A stretch of 64,000 nt of DNA from Fratercula arctica (GCA_947846985.1 CANTUZ010000025.1:4462100-4526099); one strand, 5' to 3'; positions 21,862 to 32,974 are shown, numbered from the stretch's first letter. Numbers and translations are program-made. Notes: generated by a model not told the origin, from the letters alone.

Positions 21862-22204
21862 TAGATGTTGCTAATTTCTATTTTTCACATGGAACATCCA
21901 ATAAATGATGATGTATTCTGTTCTTTCAGAACCATTTTATTTTTCCAGACTGTTTTCCACCTTTTCAGATGATAAGATGCCATTACAGTCATTTGGTTTT
22001 GTGCTTATCAGTGATATCTCAGGATGTCTCTGGTTCCTAGGTACCCCAGCTGTACTTCAAAGAGGCTAGCTACACTTTTCAAGAATGTTTATGGTTCACA
22101 GGCCTAGTTCCCAGGTTCGAAGTTCCAGGCTGGCAGGCCTTTCTCTTTCAGTATTTTTCAGCAGACATTTTATTTTGCTCAGTAATTTTCCCCTTCTAAC
22201 CAGG
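21862..22204. other. No recognised feature
   Basis: Possibly more of the decayed LTR-J provirus; no motif seen. Confidence 0.4.
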
Positions 22205-22685
22205 CTACCTTCATAGTTGATCACATCAATTAGTCCCTCTCTTCATATATCTCTCTCCCTTTGTTCTCTCTGTGTCTCACCATCTGTCAGTTTCTCTCTC
22301 TCGGTGCTGCTTTCCCTCTCTCAGGGCATGTCTCCCCAAGACTGTCTCTCTCTCGGGCGCTCTCAGTCTCTCGTGCTCTATCTCAGTGGCACTCTCTCTC
22401 TCTCTCAGTTGCTCTCTCACCATCTCTCTAGGGCTCTCATTCTCTGGTCCTCCCTCACTCAGTCTCTTTCTGTCTTTTTCTTGGCCTCCCCTCCCTTGCC
22501 CCTTCCCTGTCTCTCTCTCTTATGTCTCCCTCTGTGCCTCTCTCCTGGTCTCTCTCTCTCTCTCCCTCCCTTCCTCCCTCTCCCCCCCCCCTCTGTCTCT
22601 CCATCTCTCTCGGTGTCTTTTTGTGTCTGCCTGTCTCTCCGTCTCTCTCTCTCTGTCTCTCCTGCTCTCTCTCTTGTTCACGCGC
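22205..22685. repeat. CT-rich low-complexity tract
   Basis: Degenerate (CTCT)n, the reverse complement type of the GA tracts at 11100 and 13908. The overlapping Ser/Leu-rich frames are artefacts. Confidence 0.9.
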
Positions 22686-22895
22686 TCTCTGAGTCAGACC
22701 CATGGCAGGCCAAAGCTGAGCCAATCAGCAAAGCTAGTGGCACATTTGTGATAACATATTTCAGAAAGGAAATGGCAAAGTGGTGGAGGGCAGTGTGAGG
22801 AGTGAGGAAAAAAGGTGTGAGAAACAATACTGCAAACACCAAGATCAGAGAAGAAGGAAGGGGAGGAGGTGCTCCAGGCACTGGAACAGCTTGAG
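22686..22895 (+). repeat. LTR-K fragment
   Basis: 'gccaaagctgagccaatcagc', 'gataacatatttcagaaagg' and 'gaagaaggaaggggaggaggtgctccaggc' match the start of the LTR at 50355. It breaks off at about 22895. Confidence 0.7.
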
Positions 22896-24402
22896 ACAAG
22901 ATCTAGATGATTTAGACTTTATGATAGAACCTGGAGCATCTCAAAAGAAAAAATGTTTTTCTTTCCCACAACCCTCTCAAAAAAGAGATATATGCTTCAA
23001 AAAACAAGATCTACAACTTATTTCTTTTCAGACAGCTCTAGAGAACAGCAGCTTGACCTCGGAGCATCTGAACTACCAAGACTGCTAATAAATTAAGCCC
23101 TTAAAAAAAATTTGCTTTCCTGAAATGAGATTATGTCACTTGATTGGTATATACAGCTTCCCATCCCTGGTGAACACTGCATTACTTATGATGCAACACA
23201 TCCTGACCTGAATAAAGAAAATTCATGCCATCACATGCCCTCAGTAGGCACCTTGAATCAAATCACATATTGTCTCATTCTTAAGACATCTATGCACGTC
23301 CAGCTTGAAAATGATAAGAAATACATTGCAGCCCTTGGAAACTCCATGTTAAGAGCATCTGGAGAAAATAGGATTTCAGGGTATCTTAAGTTTCTGCAAC
23401 ATGAGAAAGGAACAAAACCCAAATACAGTACAGTTCCACTGATTCCTGTGAGGACACAATGATGCATTTCCATAATCACTCAGTACCTAATAATGACATA
23501 AAACATTCATCCATCACTCTCTTTTGTTTTTAAACCAATTGGACATTTTTAATGTATTTGACAAGCCACACCACACCTCAATAATTCATATCCATTCATG
23601 TGAGGCCCTACTAATGTACTTACACTACACAAACTATCTGTAGAAATATGGATATTTATTATTTAATGTGCTTCATTAAGATGTATAACAACTTAATCAA
23701 ATAGAGCTGAGTGTGATTATTTTGACAACAGTGAGAAAATTACTGAGAAAAAGACTGATTTAACATTCAGTATTCTAAAAGATGGCTCTGTGATTTCAAT
23801 TTCCCTTTCTCAGAGTCTAGCCTTCAATATATTCAGAGACAAAAGAAATGGGAGATGCAGGTCTTGATGGATTTGGTCGTTGGGCTTTTTTAAACTCAGT
23901 TCTGACTAAGGTCATAACATGAAATGCATTAAAATGAAGATAACACTTCTCAGTGAAAACACTATATTAAATACTCTAAGTTATTCAGTATACAGTGGAA
24001 TGTGAAAGTAGTAGTTAAGTAAAAATGTATCTTGAAGAAAACTTAAACCTCAACTGGCAATAGACTAAATATACTGGATGATTCCCAAAAACCTTCTTTT
24101 AGTTTATGAGATTATCTTTAACATTTTAGTACTTAGTATTAATGTTTTAGTTATATTGCACTACGTACATAGCTGGTTCTTTGAATTTCCTCACACCTTC
24201 TCTTTTGAAAAACTGAATTAACCAACATTGTGCAGTAATGCAGAACTGCAATTTCTAAAAAATTTTAAACACTGTCCGAAACCAGATATCTAACTATTGT
24301 TGCAGATATTGTTAGATATCTAGCAATCTGCTTTACCAATTTCCATAGCTAATTTGGATGCTGTTGCTATTTGAACTAAAATGAACTCTGAGTCTTTTGA
24401 TG
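22896..24402. other. No recognised feature
   Basis: AT-rich sequence; short frames (for example 23133-23462) show no domain or motif. Confidence 0.5.
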
Positions 24403-24797
24403 TTCACTGTTGTGGTTTTGGCCAAATTGGTCAATGTTCGGCAACAGATGCTCTCCCTTCATCTCTCGCACACAGAGAGGAGGAGGAGAGATAAAGAGAT
24501 TTATGAGTTTAGAAGAAAATAAACTACTTTAATGAAAAATTAATAATAACATAAAAGGGAAATAATGAAATAGATACAGTATATACAAAACCGTATTAAG
24601 CTCCCAGGATGATGTCACCGGCAGGCACTGGGGAAGTCCCAGACTGGACTCAGCGATGGGTGGGAAATGGATTCCAGATCTGGAATCAGAAAAACACGGA
24701 TCGGGATCAAAGGCAGATGAACAGACAGGGTCCTCCTCGGATGTCAACCACTGAAGAAGAGAGAGCTGACCCTTTGATCCCTCAGCTTTTATACTGA

Positions 24798-25133
24798 TGT
24801 CGTGGTTTGGCCTCAGACAGCAACAAAGAACCATGTGCCGCTCACTCAGCGCTTCCCAATACGGGAAGGATCAGAAGAAAAAGGCAAAACTCTTGGGTTG
24901 AGACAAAGGCAGTTTAACAGAACAGCAAAGGGAACAAGAAAACAACAACAATAACACGGACAGAGGAAAATACAAACACGATTACGGAACCGCCAACCCC
25001 GCCAATCCAGACCCAGAACACATCAGCCCACTCCAAATTCAACTGCCTGCCCCCTCCCCTCCTTTTAATCTCAGGGTGGGCGTGGATCACATGGCATGGA
25101 ATACTTAACCCTGTCCCCGCTGGAACCAGGACA
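24798..25133 (-). repeat. ERVL copy 1 3' LTR
   Basis: Begins 'tgtcgtggtttggcc' and ends 'ctggaaccaggaca'. A purine tract (complement of 25134-25149, AAGGGGTGGATAA) precedes it on the minus strand. Confidence 0.93.
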
Positions 25134-25417
25134 TTATCCACCCCTTATTCCATACCATTTTTCCCACGCCCAGATCTTACAGTTTTCGGAACATGTGACT
25201 GGTGTACCCGGCGTAGCTCATGCACACAGTCCATGGGCTGAAGATGCAGATCTTGAGGAAGTTGCTGGGCATCAGCTCTGATCCCATCACCACTTTGCTT
25301 TACTCAATTCTTCATCAAAGTCCATCTGTCCTTAATTTGGGTGATTCTTACTGCAGTACAGCTGATAGCAATTATAGTAACGAGGACATACAGTGACAGT
25401 GTTACACATGATTTGAT
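25134..25417 (-). other. Post-integrase leader to the 3' LTR
   Basis: About 280 bp between the integrase stop and the LTR with no envelope motif or long frame, confirming that there is no env. Contains the polypurine tract. Confidence 0.6.
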
Positions 25418-26581
25418 TCATTGGCTATTCTCACCCAAAATCAAGTCCCCATGAGGTACACATCGGACTTCCCCATCCTGCCGCATTACCCACCAAGTGC
25501 ACCCAGGTCCTTGGGCAAAAGCAATCCCACGGATGGGTTTGCCTTTGCCTGAGGCAGGACTAACCCAGACTGTCTTCCCTAACATATTCTTCATGTGCAC
25601 TACGGGGACTTTATCCCCTTCTACGGTACGTGGAAGTTTTGACTGGGCAGGGCCAGCCCGATTGGTAGATCCCCTGGTATTAACTAGCCAGGTAGCCTTT
25701 GCTAAATGTGCATCCCAATGTTTTAAGGTCCCACCACCCATTGCTCTCAGTGTAGTTTTTAACAGTCCATTGTATCGTTCTATCTTCCCAGAGGCTGGTG
25801 CGTGACAGGGGATGTGATATACCCACTCAATACCATGCTCTTTGGCCCAGGTGTCTATGAGGCTGTTTCGGAAATGAGTCCTGTTGTCCGACTCCATTCT
25901 CTCTGGGGTACCATGTCGCCACAGGACTTGCTTTTCAAGGCCCAGGATAGTGTTCTGGGCAGTGGCATGGGGCACAGGGTATGTTTCCAGCCATCCAGTG
26001 GTTGCTTCCACCATTGTGAGCACATAGCGCTTGCCTTGACGGCTTCGTGGCAGTGTGATATAATCAATCTGCCAGGCCTCCCCATATTTATATTTCAACC
26101 ATCGTCCTCCATACCAAAGAGGCTTCAAATGCTTGCCTTGTTTGATTGCAGCACATGTCTCACATTCATGGATGACCTGTGCAATAGTGTCCATGGTCAA
26201 GTCCACCCCTCGGTCACGAGCCCATCTATATGTCGCATCTCTTCCTTGATGGCCTGAGGTCTCATGGGCCCACCGAGCTATGAATAGTTCACCCTTATGT
26301 TGCCAATCCAGATCCACTTGAGCCACTTCAATCCTAGCAGCCTGATCCACCTGCTGGTTGTTCTGATGTTCCTCCGTGGCTCGATTCTTCGGTACGTGGG
26401 CATCTACGTGGCGTACTTTCACAACCAGATTCTCTATCCGGGCAGCAATATCTTGCCATAGTTCAGCAGCCCAATGGGTTTCCCTCTGCGCTGCCAGTTG
26501 CCCTGCTTCCACTGCTGTAACCACCCCCACAGAGCATTTGCCACCATCCATGAGGCAGTGTAGAGATAAAGTACTGGCCAT
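25418..26581 (-). pseudogene. pol: ERVL RNase H C-terminus and integrase
   Basis: 387-codon frame. Residues ~55-85 carry the end of RNase H (RHVDAHVP, then QVDQAA). The integrase follows: zinc-binding HHCC residues in ARWAHETSGHQGRD and HECETCAA, and the catalytic core with D in WQIDYI, D in ESDNRTHF and E in GKIERYN. All three acidic residues remain, although Arg replaces the usual Gly after SDN. The C-terminal domain ends ...DLILGENSQ at the stop. It overlaps the upstream RNase H frame in another phase, so a frameshift near 26500 splits Pol. Confidence 0.9.
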
Positions 26582-27270
26582 TTTTCTCGCTCGGCAATGT
26601 CCAAAGCCAGTTGAATGGCTTTCACCTCTGCAAACTGGCTCGATTCACCTTGTCCTTCACTGGCTTCTGCAACTTGTCGTGTAGGACTCCACACAGCAGC
26701 CTTCCACTTTCGATGCTTTCCCACAATCCGGCAGGACCCATCAGTGAACAGGGCATATTGCTTCTCATTTTCTGGCAGTTTATTATATGGTGGGGCCTCT
26801 TCCACACGCATCACCTCCTCCTCTGGTGACATTCCGAAATCCTTGCCTTCTGGCCAGTCCATGATCACTTCCAGAATTCCTGGGCGACTGGGGTTTCCCA
26901 TTCGAGTTCGCTGTGTGATCAGTGCAATCCACTTACTCCATGTAGCATCAGTTGCATGATGTGTGGTGGGGACCCTTTCTTTGAACATCCAACCCAGCAC
27001 CGGCAGTCGAGGTGCTAAGAGGAGCTGCGCTTCTGTACCAACCACCTCCGAAGCAGCTCGAACCCCTTCATATGCTGCCAATATCTCCTTTTCTGTTGGA
27101 GTGTAGCGGGCTTCGGATCCTCTGTATCCCCGACTCCAAAACCCTAGGGGTCGACCTCGGGTCTCCCCTGGTGCTTTCTGCCAGAGGCTCCAGGTAGGGC
27201 CATTCTCCCCGGCTGCGGTGTAGAGCACGTTTTTAACATCTTGTCCTGCCCGGACTGGCCCCAGGGCCAC
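26434..27270 (-). pseudogene. pol: ERVL RT connection and RNase H
   Basis: 278-codon frame in phase with the RT frame upstream and separated from it only by an in-frame TGA at 27310-27312. RNase H motifs: FTDGS with the first Asp, SSQFAEVKAI with the Glu, and LYTASWMVANAL, where Ala occupies the position of the third catalytic Asp. That substitution alone should abolish RNase H activity. The frame then drifts into a frameshifted end (LLNYGKILLPG). Confidence 0.88.
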
Positions 27271-27309
27271 TGCATGGACTATTTCCTGTTTGATTTGTTC
27301 AAAAGATTG

Positions 27310-27816
27310 TCATTGCTCAGGACTCCATTTAAAACTGTTCTTCTTCCGGGTTACTTGATACAGAGGGCTTACAATCAGACTGTAATCTGGGATATGCATC
27401 CTCCAAAACCCCACAATGCCTAAGAAAGCTTGTGTTTCCTTTTTGCTAGTTGGTGGAGACATAGCTGCTATTTTGTTGATCACATCCATTGGGATCTGAT
27501 GGCGTCCATTTTGCCATTTTATTCCTAAGAACTGGATCTCCTGTGCAGGTCCCTTGACCTTACTTCGTTTTATGGCAAAACCAGCTTTCAGAAGGATTCG
27601 GACTATTTTACTCCCTTTCTCAAAAACTTCTTCTGCTGTGTTTCCCCATACAATGATGTCATCAATGTATTGCAGATGTTCTGGAGCTTCACCCTGTTCC
27701 AGTGCAGTCTGGATCAGTCCATGGCAAATGGTGGGGCTGTGTTTCCGCCCCCCTGGGGCAGTCGATTCCAGGTGTACTGGATGCCCCTCCAAGGGAAAGC
27801 AAACTGTGGCCTGCAC
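27310..27816 (-). pseudogene. pol: ERVL RT palm, YIDD
   Basis: 168 codons continuing the reverse transcriptase after a 1-nt insertion in a G-run near 27755 (six Gs versus four in copy 2). The catalytic box is QYIDDIIVWG, and AFLGIVGFWRMHIP marks the thumb. It ends at TGA 27310-27312. Confidence 0.9.
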
Positions 27817-28583
27817 TCTGCTGCCAAAGGGATTGAGAAGAATGCATTCGCTATATCAATCGTGGCATACCACTTGGCTGCCTTGGACTCCAGTTCATAC
27901 TGGAGTTCTAGCATGTCCGGCACAGCAGCGCTCAGCGGTGGCATGACTTCATTCAGGCCACGATAGTCTACAGTTAGCCTCCACTCTCCATTAGATTTTC
28001 GCACCGGCCATATGGGACTGTTAAAAGGCGAGCAAGTCTTGCTGATCACTCCTTGAACCTCTAGTTGAGGAATCAGCTTATGGATGGGAATCAGAGAGTC
28101 TCGGTTAGTGCGATATTGCCGCCGATGCACCGTTGTGGTAGCAATCGGCACCTGCTGTTCTTCGACCCTCAACAACCCCACAACAGAAGAGTCCTCCGAG
28201 AGACCAGGCAAGGTAGACAACTGTTTAACTTCCTCCGTCTCCAAGGCAGCTATGCCAAAGGCCCACCCATACCCCTTTGGGTCCTTAAAATAGCCTCTCC
28301 TGAGGTAATCTATGCCAAGGATGCATGGAGCCTCTGGGCCAGTCACAATGGGATGCTTTTGCCACTCATTCCCAGTTAGGCTCACTTCCGCCTCCAGTAC
28401 AGTCAACTCTTGGGATCCCCCTGTGACCCCAGAAATACAAATGGGTTCTGCCCCTCTATAGCTTGATGGTATTAGGGTGCACTGTGCTCCTGTGTCCACT
28501 AGAGCCTTATACTCCTGTGGGTCTGATGTGCCAGGCCATCGAATCCACACTGTCCAATAAACCCGGTTGTCCCTTTCCTCCAC
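27714..28583 (-). pseudogene. pol: ERVL protease and RT N-terminus
   Basis: 289 codons. The aspartic protease active site is VDTGAQCTLIP (~residue 31) with the second signature ILGIDYLRRG. RT begins about residue 165 (HKLIPQLEVQGVISKT) with SPIWPVRKSNGEWRLTVDYR and the first catalytic Asp in TIDIANAFFSIPL. The frame ends in GGGNTAPPFAMD after the G-run insertion. Copy 2 (38906-39610) is nearly identical. Confidence 0.92.
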
Positions 28584-28604
28584 CTGGCTGGAGGCAGGGC
28601 CCCT

Positions 28605-29537
28605 CTAATCCTGGTCATGGTATCCGGTACTCACTTCTTGCAGAAATGACTTGGAGGTTCCTTCAAGAGGATCAGAAGCAAGATCAGGCCTTCTGCTCTG
28701 TCTGGGGAACTGCCCACTGGAAACTGGGGCGGCACTTTTCCTGGAGGGATCCCCTTTTGTGGTTGTCCTTCCTTGCAACTCCTGTACCTGTGTCCGCAGG
28801 ATCCAAGTAGGTTGTCCATTCCACTTCCTCATGTCCTCCCCGTGTTCATGCAGGTAGAACCACAGGGTGCCTCGTGGTGTGTACCCTCTGTACTCTCTCT
28901 CTTGAGTGGGGAAATGCCTGCTCCTAATAGCTGAGATGCTGGCCCGTATAGGTGGGGAGTAGGACATATTCTCTTCAAGTTGCTCGACCTTCCGGGACAG
29001 TTTCTCCACAGCTGAGACAAGGCAGGAAGAGAGGCTTTCTTCATATCGCCGGAGCCGGCCAGCCACCTCATCCACCGTTGGTCCCTCTTCACCTTTCCAT
29101 TCCATTACTGCCAGTGAGTTGGCATATGGCGATGGTGCACTCCGTACAAACTTCCGCCACATGGGCCTTGTGCAGTGCACCTCATCAGGGTCTGTGGGTA
29201 AGTCTGTATTGTCCAAGTCATAATAAATCATCTCCCGCACGGCTAATTCTCTCAGGTACTGGATACCTCTTTCCATGGTGGTCCACTTGCTTGGGTGACA
29301 TACAACATCTTCACTGAAGGGGTACCTCTCCCTCATGCCTGACAGGAGTCGTTTCCAGAGGCTGAGGGCTTGGGTCTTCTTCCCAATTGCCTTGTCAATG
29401 CCGCCTTCCCTAGACAGGGATCCCAGCTGCCTGGCTTCCCTACCCTCTAATTCCAGGCTACTGGCCCTGTTATCCCAACACAGAAGCAGCCAGGTGACAA
29501 TGTGCTCACCTGAAAGTCGACTAAAATCTTTTTGCAT
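28605..29537 (-). pseudogene. gag: ERVL Gag, capsid part
   Basis: 310 codons: capsid-like helices (ERGIQYLRELAVREMIYYDL, PMWRKFVRSAP), then a likely coiled coil (LRRYEESLSSCLVSAVEKLS) and a basic, Ser/Pro-rich tail. No CCHC zinc knuckle is visible. It is in phase with the upstream frame and separated from it only by a TGA at 29565-29567 where copy 2 has CGA (Arg), so the two are one Gag. Confidence 0.8.
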
Positions 29538-29564
29538 ATCCCACAGCTCACTCAGGGATAGGAA

Positions 29565-30524
29565 TCAGGTAATTATCTCTGGTTCTGCCTCTTCCTCCTG
29601 TCCTCGTGATGGCCCTGGTTCATCGTCATCTCTTACTAAGCGAACTGATTTCTTTGTGTACTTCTTCTTCTGTATGGGGGCAACGGATACTGGTATGGGC
29701 TGGTTCCCTGGTTCAGCAGCAGTGGCTGTCACCGGGGTTTGAGTAGCTGCAGTGCCTGTCGCAGGGGTTGCAGCAGCTACAGCGCCTGCCGCAGGGGCCG
29801 CAGCGCCTGCTGGTCTGGTCTCTGTCTCTTTCTCCTGAGGGTGCTGCATGACACTGAGCAGTGCCTGGTAGATACTGGCCAGGGCCCAGCACAGTGCAGT
29901 GAGTTGTGCCTCTCTGGAATAGCCACAGCATTTTCCCTTCAGATATTCTACTACTCCATCAGGGTCCTGTAATTGTTCAGGGGTGAAGTCCCAGACCATT
30001 GGAGGTGAGACGTTCTCTAGGTACCTGCCCATGTTCTCCCACATGCCATGCCACCCCTGACTGTCCAGCCTCGGAGCAGAGCTCTGGGTGGTAGTCTTAA
30101 ATAGTCGTTTAACCCTAAACGAGACCTGGAACATATTCAGCAGACATAACACTAGGAACATGCTGGTTTGAGCATCCCAAGGATATTCAAAATTCTCAAA
30201 AGCTGTCATACCTGACGCGAAGGAGAAAAGGGAGGCAAAAGAGCTGGGGAAAGTGTCCCCCCCTGTTTCCCCCATAGACTGGGTGTAATTATTAATGAAT
30301 TCTGAGAGGTGGTGCCCAATGTACGGACAGGTCAGCAATACCACATAAATGCCCCAAAATAACAGTCTAGCAAGTGATGTTATCATATCATAAGCCGATA
30401 TTGCACAGGACAGTAAAATGATAATCCTCATCCCCCTCCCAGAAGTAACAAATATCATCACAGGGAGTGCATAAGACACATAGGAATTTACATAACACAG
30501 CCATGAGAACAAACCAAGCAACAT
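29565..30524 (-). pseudogene. gag: ERVL Gag, hydrophobic N-terminal part
   Basis: 319 codons starting MLLGLFSWLCYVNSYVSYAL. Residues ~1-70 hold two or three strongly hydrophobic segments (YALPVMIFVTSG, IIILLSCAISAYDMI, FWGIYVVLLTCPYIG), with another near residues 118-133 (SMFLVLCLLNMFQVSF). Then come a helical region with DFTPEQLQDPDGVVEYLKGKC, an Ala/Pro/Thr-rich linker, a Lys-rich patch (PIQKKKYTKKSVR) and an acidic end. Copy 2 shows the same architecture, so the membrane-like start is a family trait. Its position right after the leader and its fusion to capsid make it the Gag N-terminus. Confidence 0.75.
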
Positions 30525-30602
30525 AGTGACCAGCGACTATTTACCTAACAAATTCATTTTTTCAGGCTCTAGTTGGATTCTGTCGTTGTCTCAACCCTTC
30601 GA

Positions 30603-30620
30603 GCCCCACGTTGGGTGCCA
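30603..30620 (-). other. ERVL copy 1 primer-binding site
   Basis: TGGCACCCAACGTGGGGC on minus, one mismatch from tRNA-Lys1,2; 8 nt after the 5' LTR. Confidence 0.85.
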
Positions 30621-30628
30621 AAAAGGAC

Positions 30629-30965
30629 TGTCGTGGTTTGGCCTCAGACGGCAACAAAGAACCACGTGTCGCTCGCTCAGCTCTTCCCAATACGGGAAGG
30701 ATCAGAAGAAAAAGGCAAAACTCTTGGGTTGAGACAAAGGCAGTTTAACAGAACAGCAACGGGAACAAGAAAACAACAACAACAACACGGACAGAGGAAT
30801 ATACAAACGCGATTACGGAACCGCCACCCCCCACCAGTCCGGACCTGGGACGCGCCAGCCCACTCCAAATCCGACTTCCTGCCCCCTCCCCTCCTTTTAA
30901 TCTCAGGGTGGGCGTGGCTCACATGGCATGGAATACTTAACCCTGTCCCCGCCGGGACCAGGACA
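30629..30965 (-). repeat. ERVL copy 1 5' LTR
   Basis: 337 bp, ends 'tgtcgtgg' and 'gggaccaggaca'. Pairs with 24798-25133 at roughly 93% identity by eye. Confidence 0.93.
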
Positions 30966-31423
30966 ACTGAGCATGGGGCAGATGGGATGGAATATCCCTG
31001 TTGGTCAGTTTTGTGTCACCTGTCCTGTCTGCTCCTCCCTGCAGGTGGGACCCCTCTACACTTACACGCTAAGTATAAGCAAGAGTCTCTCTGCATACCA
31101 TTCCTTGGCACTAATTGTAAACACTGGTCTTATCACTCTGAGAACAAATAATTTTCAGCACAAAATGCTGTTAATTTCAGAGAGTTAGAAGAGGCCTAGC
31201 TAAGAAGTAAAATTAATGGACAGAAAGTTGGTTCTGTTTTACCTCAAGCCAGGACATTCACCCATTATTAAAGCCTGTTTTTAAGGACAGTGTCTTTGGA
31301 AGTACATGCTTTCCCACTGACCCAAGCTTCACAGCTATCTAATTTTCTTGCTAAGTGAATTTCTTGTATATTATCTAAACTGGCATTGTATGGGTACAGT
31401 ATTGTACAGCAGGTGAATGCTGC

Positions 31424-31546
31424 TGTCCTGGTTTGAGGTAAAACAGAACCAATTTTCTGTCCAGTAATTTTATTTTGCAGCTAAGCCTCTTCTAACTAAC
31501 TGAAATCTCTGAAAATAATGGCATATTTTTCAGACAGTAGTCACCT
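31424..31546 (+). repeat. LTR-C start, cut by the gap
   Basis: 'tgtcctggtttgaggtaaaacagaacc' matches the start of the solo LTR at 42102. It runs into the Ns at 31547. Confidence 0.85.
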
Positions 31547-32045
31547 NNNNNNNNNNNNNNNNNNNNNNNNNNNNNNNNNNNNNNNNNNNNNNNNNNNNNN
31601 NNNNNNNNNNNNNNNNNNNNNNNNNNNNNNNNNNNNNNNNNNNNNNNNNNNNNNNNNNNNNNNNNNNNNNNNNNNNNNNNNNNNNNNNNNNNNNNNNNNN
31701 NNNNNNNNNNNNNNNNNNNNNNNNNNNNNNNNNNNNNNNNNNNNNNNNNNNNNNNNNNNNNNNNNNNNNNNNNNNNNNNNNNNNNNNNNNNNNNNNNNNN
31801 NNNNNNNNNNNNNNNNNNNNNNNNNNNNNNNNNNNNNNNNNNNNNNNNNNNNNNNNNNNNNNNNNNNNNNNNNNNNNNNNNNNNNNNNNNNNNNNNNNNN
31901 NNNNNNNNNNNNNNNNNNNNNNNNNNNNNNNNNNNNNNNNNNNNNNNNNNNNNNNNNNNNNNNNNNNNNNNNNNNNNNNNNNNNNNNNNNNNNNNNNNNN
32001 NNNNNNNNNNNNNNNNNNNNNNNNNNNNNNNNNNNNNNNNNNNNN
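31547..32045. other. Assembly gap
   Basis: 499 Ns. True size unknown. By comparison with ERVL copy 1, the missing DNA could include the rest of RT, RNase H, integrase and 3' LTR of copy 2 (about 2.9 kb) and the rest of the LTR-C at 31424. Frames crossing it are meaningless. Confidence 0.98.
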
Positions 32046-32204
32046 TCCATGGCAAATGGTGGGGCTGTGTTTCCACCCCTGGAGCAGTCGATTCCAGGTG
32101 TACTGGATGCCCCTCCAAGCGAAAGCAAACTGTGGCCTGCACTCTCCTGCCAAAGGGATTGAGAAGAATGCATTCGCTATATCAATCGTGGCATACCACT
32201 TGGC
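32046..32204 (-). pseudogene. pol: ERVL copy 2 RT fragment
   Basis: Matches 27712-27870 of copy 1. Here the G-run has four Gs and reading stays in frame through LLQGWKHSPTICHG, unlike copy 1. It ends at the provirus B insertion (TSD cttggc, 32199-32204) on one side and the gap on the other. Confidence 0.88.
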
Positions 32205-32557
32205 TGCGACGAGCGAGGGAAGACAAGCAGCCGACTCAATGTGAGTGATAAAGCAAGCTTCAGTTTATTGCCCGAATAAGCTTCATTATATAGCTACTGT
32301 TTACATCATCGCTTGAATATTGGCTAATTATAAAAGTCATCTGCTCACTGCGATTGGCTCTCTGTCCACACGACAGGGTTCAGCCTTAGTTCCCTATTCT
32401 TATCAGCTCCTTATTCTTGCTTCTGCATTCTCATGGCTTGTTTACTTAGTACTTTCCCATCGCTGAGCTGTAACTTTCCACTTGCTTCTACGCTATTCTC
32501 ATCTCACATAACTCCTCTATTGTCCCATGACCTTGCTCCTCAAGCCATTCTGCAACA
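32205..32557 (-). repeat. Provirus B 3' LTR
   Basis: 353 bp, plus-strand ends 'tgcgacgagcg' and 'cattctgcaaca'. The polypurine tract (complement of 32558-32575, AAAAGGGGGAAT) is directly upstream on minus. 'cagtttattgcccg' is the reversed polyadenylation region. Confidence 0.95.
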
Positions 32558-32974
32558 ATTCCCCCTTTTTTTTCTTTTTTTTCTTTTTTTTTTTCTTTTT
32601 TTTTTTTTTGAACAATCCAGGCTTGGTTTATTACTTTTAACATAGCTCTCTTAATACAAGAAAGGACTACACATAAGCACAAACTTATGATTACAAGAAT
32701 TATTATAATATGCAAGCCTTCAACAAGCAATTCTAATACTTCCAAACAAGCTAGTTAGCCACTCATCAAAAAACCCATGAGTTTGCTGAATTTTGTTTGT
32801 ATGTTCTTTTAACCACTGCAACTGTTTGTGAATTGATTCACTGTGATCGGACAAATTCATACAACACATGCCCTCAAAATCTTCGCAACCATGTCCTTGA
32901 GCTAATAACAAAAAGTCAATTGCTGCTCTATTTTGCAAAATTGCATGGCGCAGGCTATTCTGATCTTCTAACAA
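32488..32974 (-). pseudogene. env: Second TM envelope of provirus B
   Basis: Frames 32974-32720 and 32745-32488. Ectodomain with [18 protein letters not shown] and the CX6CC motif C-EDFEGM-CC, then NLSDHS and a heptad-like region ([15 protein letters not shown]). The anchor is IIIILVIISLCLCVVLSC, followed by a Lys/Glu-rich tail read through the polypurine tract into the LTR. A frameshift separates ectodomain and anchor. It is related to, but distinct from, the TM at 34183-34955 in the same provirus. Confidence 0.85.

Larger units (their letters stand above)
24798..30965 (-). mobile_element. ERVL-type provirus, copy 1
   Basis: Minus-strand insertion of 6168 bp with 336/337 bp LTRs, a tRNA-Lys PBS, gag, protease, RT, RNase H, integrase and a purine tract, and no env. 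Perfect 5 bp duplication actga at 24793-24797 and 30966-30970. About 25 differences between the LTRs (roughly 7%, by eye) make it much older than proviruses A and B. Gag-pro-pol without env, a fused RT/integrase of this type and a 5 bp duplication fit class III (ERV-L). Confidence 0.9.
24408..31256 (-). repeat. Solo LTR-C split by ERVL copy 1
   Basis: Left part 24408-24797 and right part 30971-31256, 676 bp in total. Ends are 'tgttgtggttttggcc' and 'cctcaagccaggaca'; perfect 5 bp duplication ttcac at 24403-24407 and 31257-31261. No internal retroviral sequence of its own remains, so it is a solo LTR that existed before ERVL copy 1 landed in it. Confidence 0.9.

Noticed and set aside
23133..23462. 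109-codon plus-strand frame as a host gene
   Set aside because: No recognisable domain, an opposing frame overlaps it, and there is no splice or promoter context.
25497..26257. Plus-strand frames of 102 and 151 codons in ERVL copy 1
   Set aside because: Antisense to integrase, whose motifs are unmistakable on the minus strand.
31492..32173. Frames of 207-216 codons across 31492-32173
   Set aside because: They consist mostly of Ns in the assembly gap; no information.
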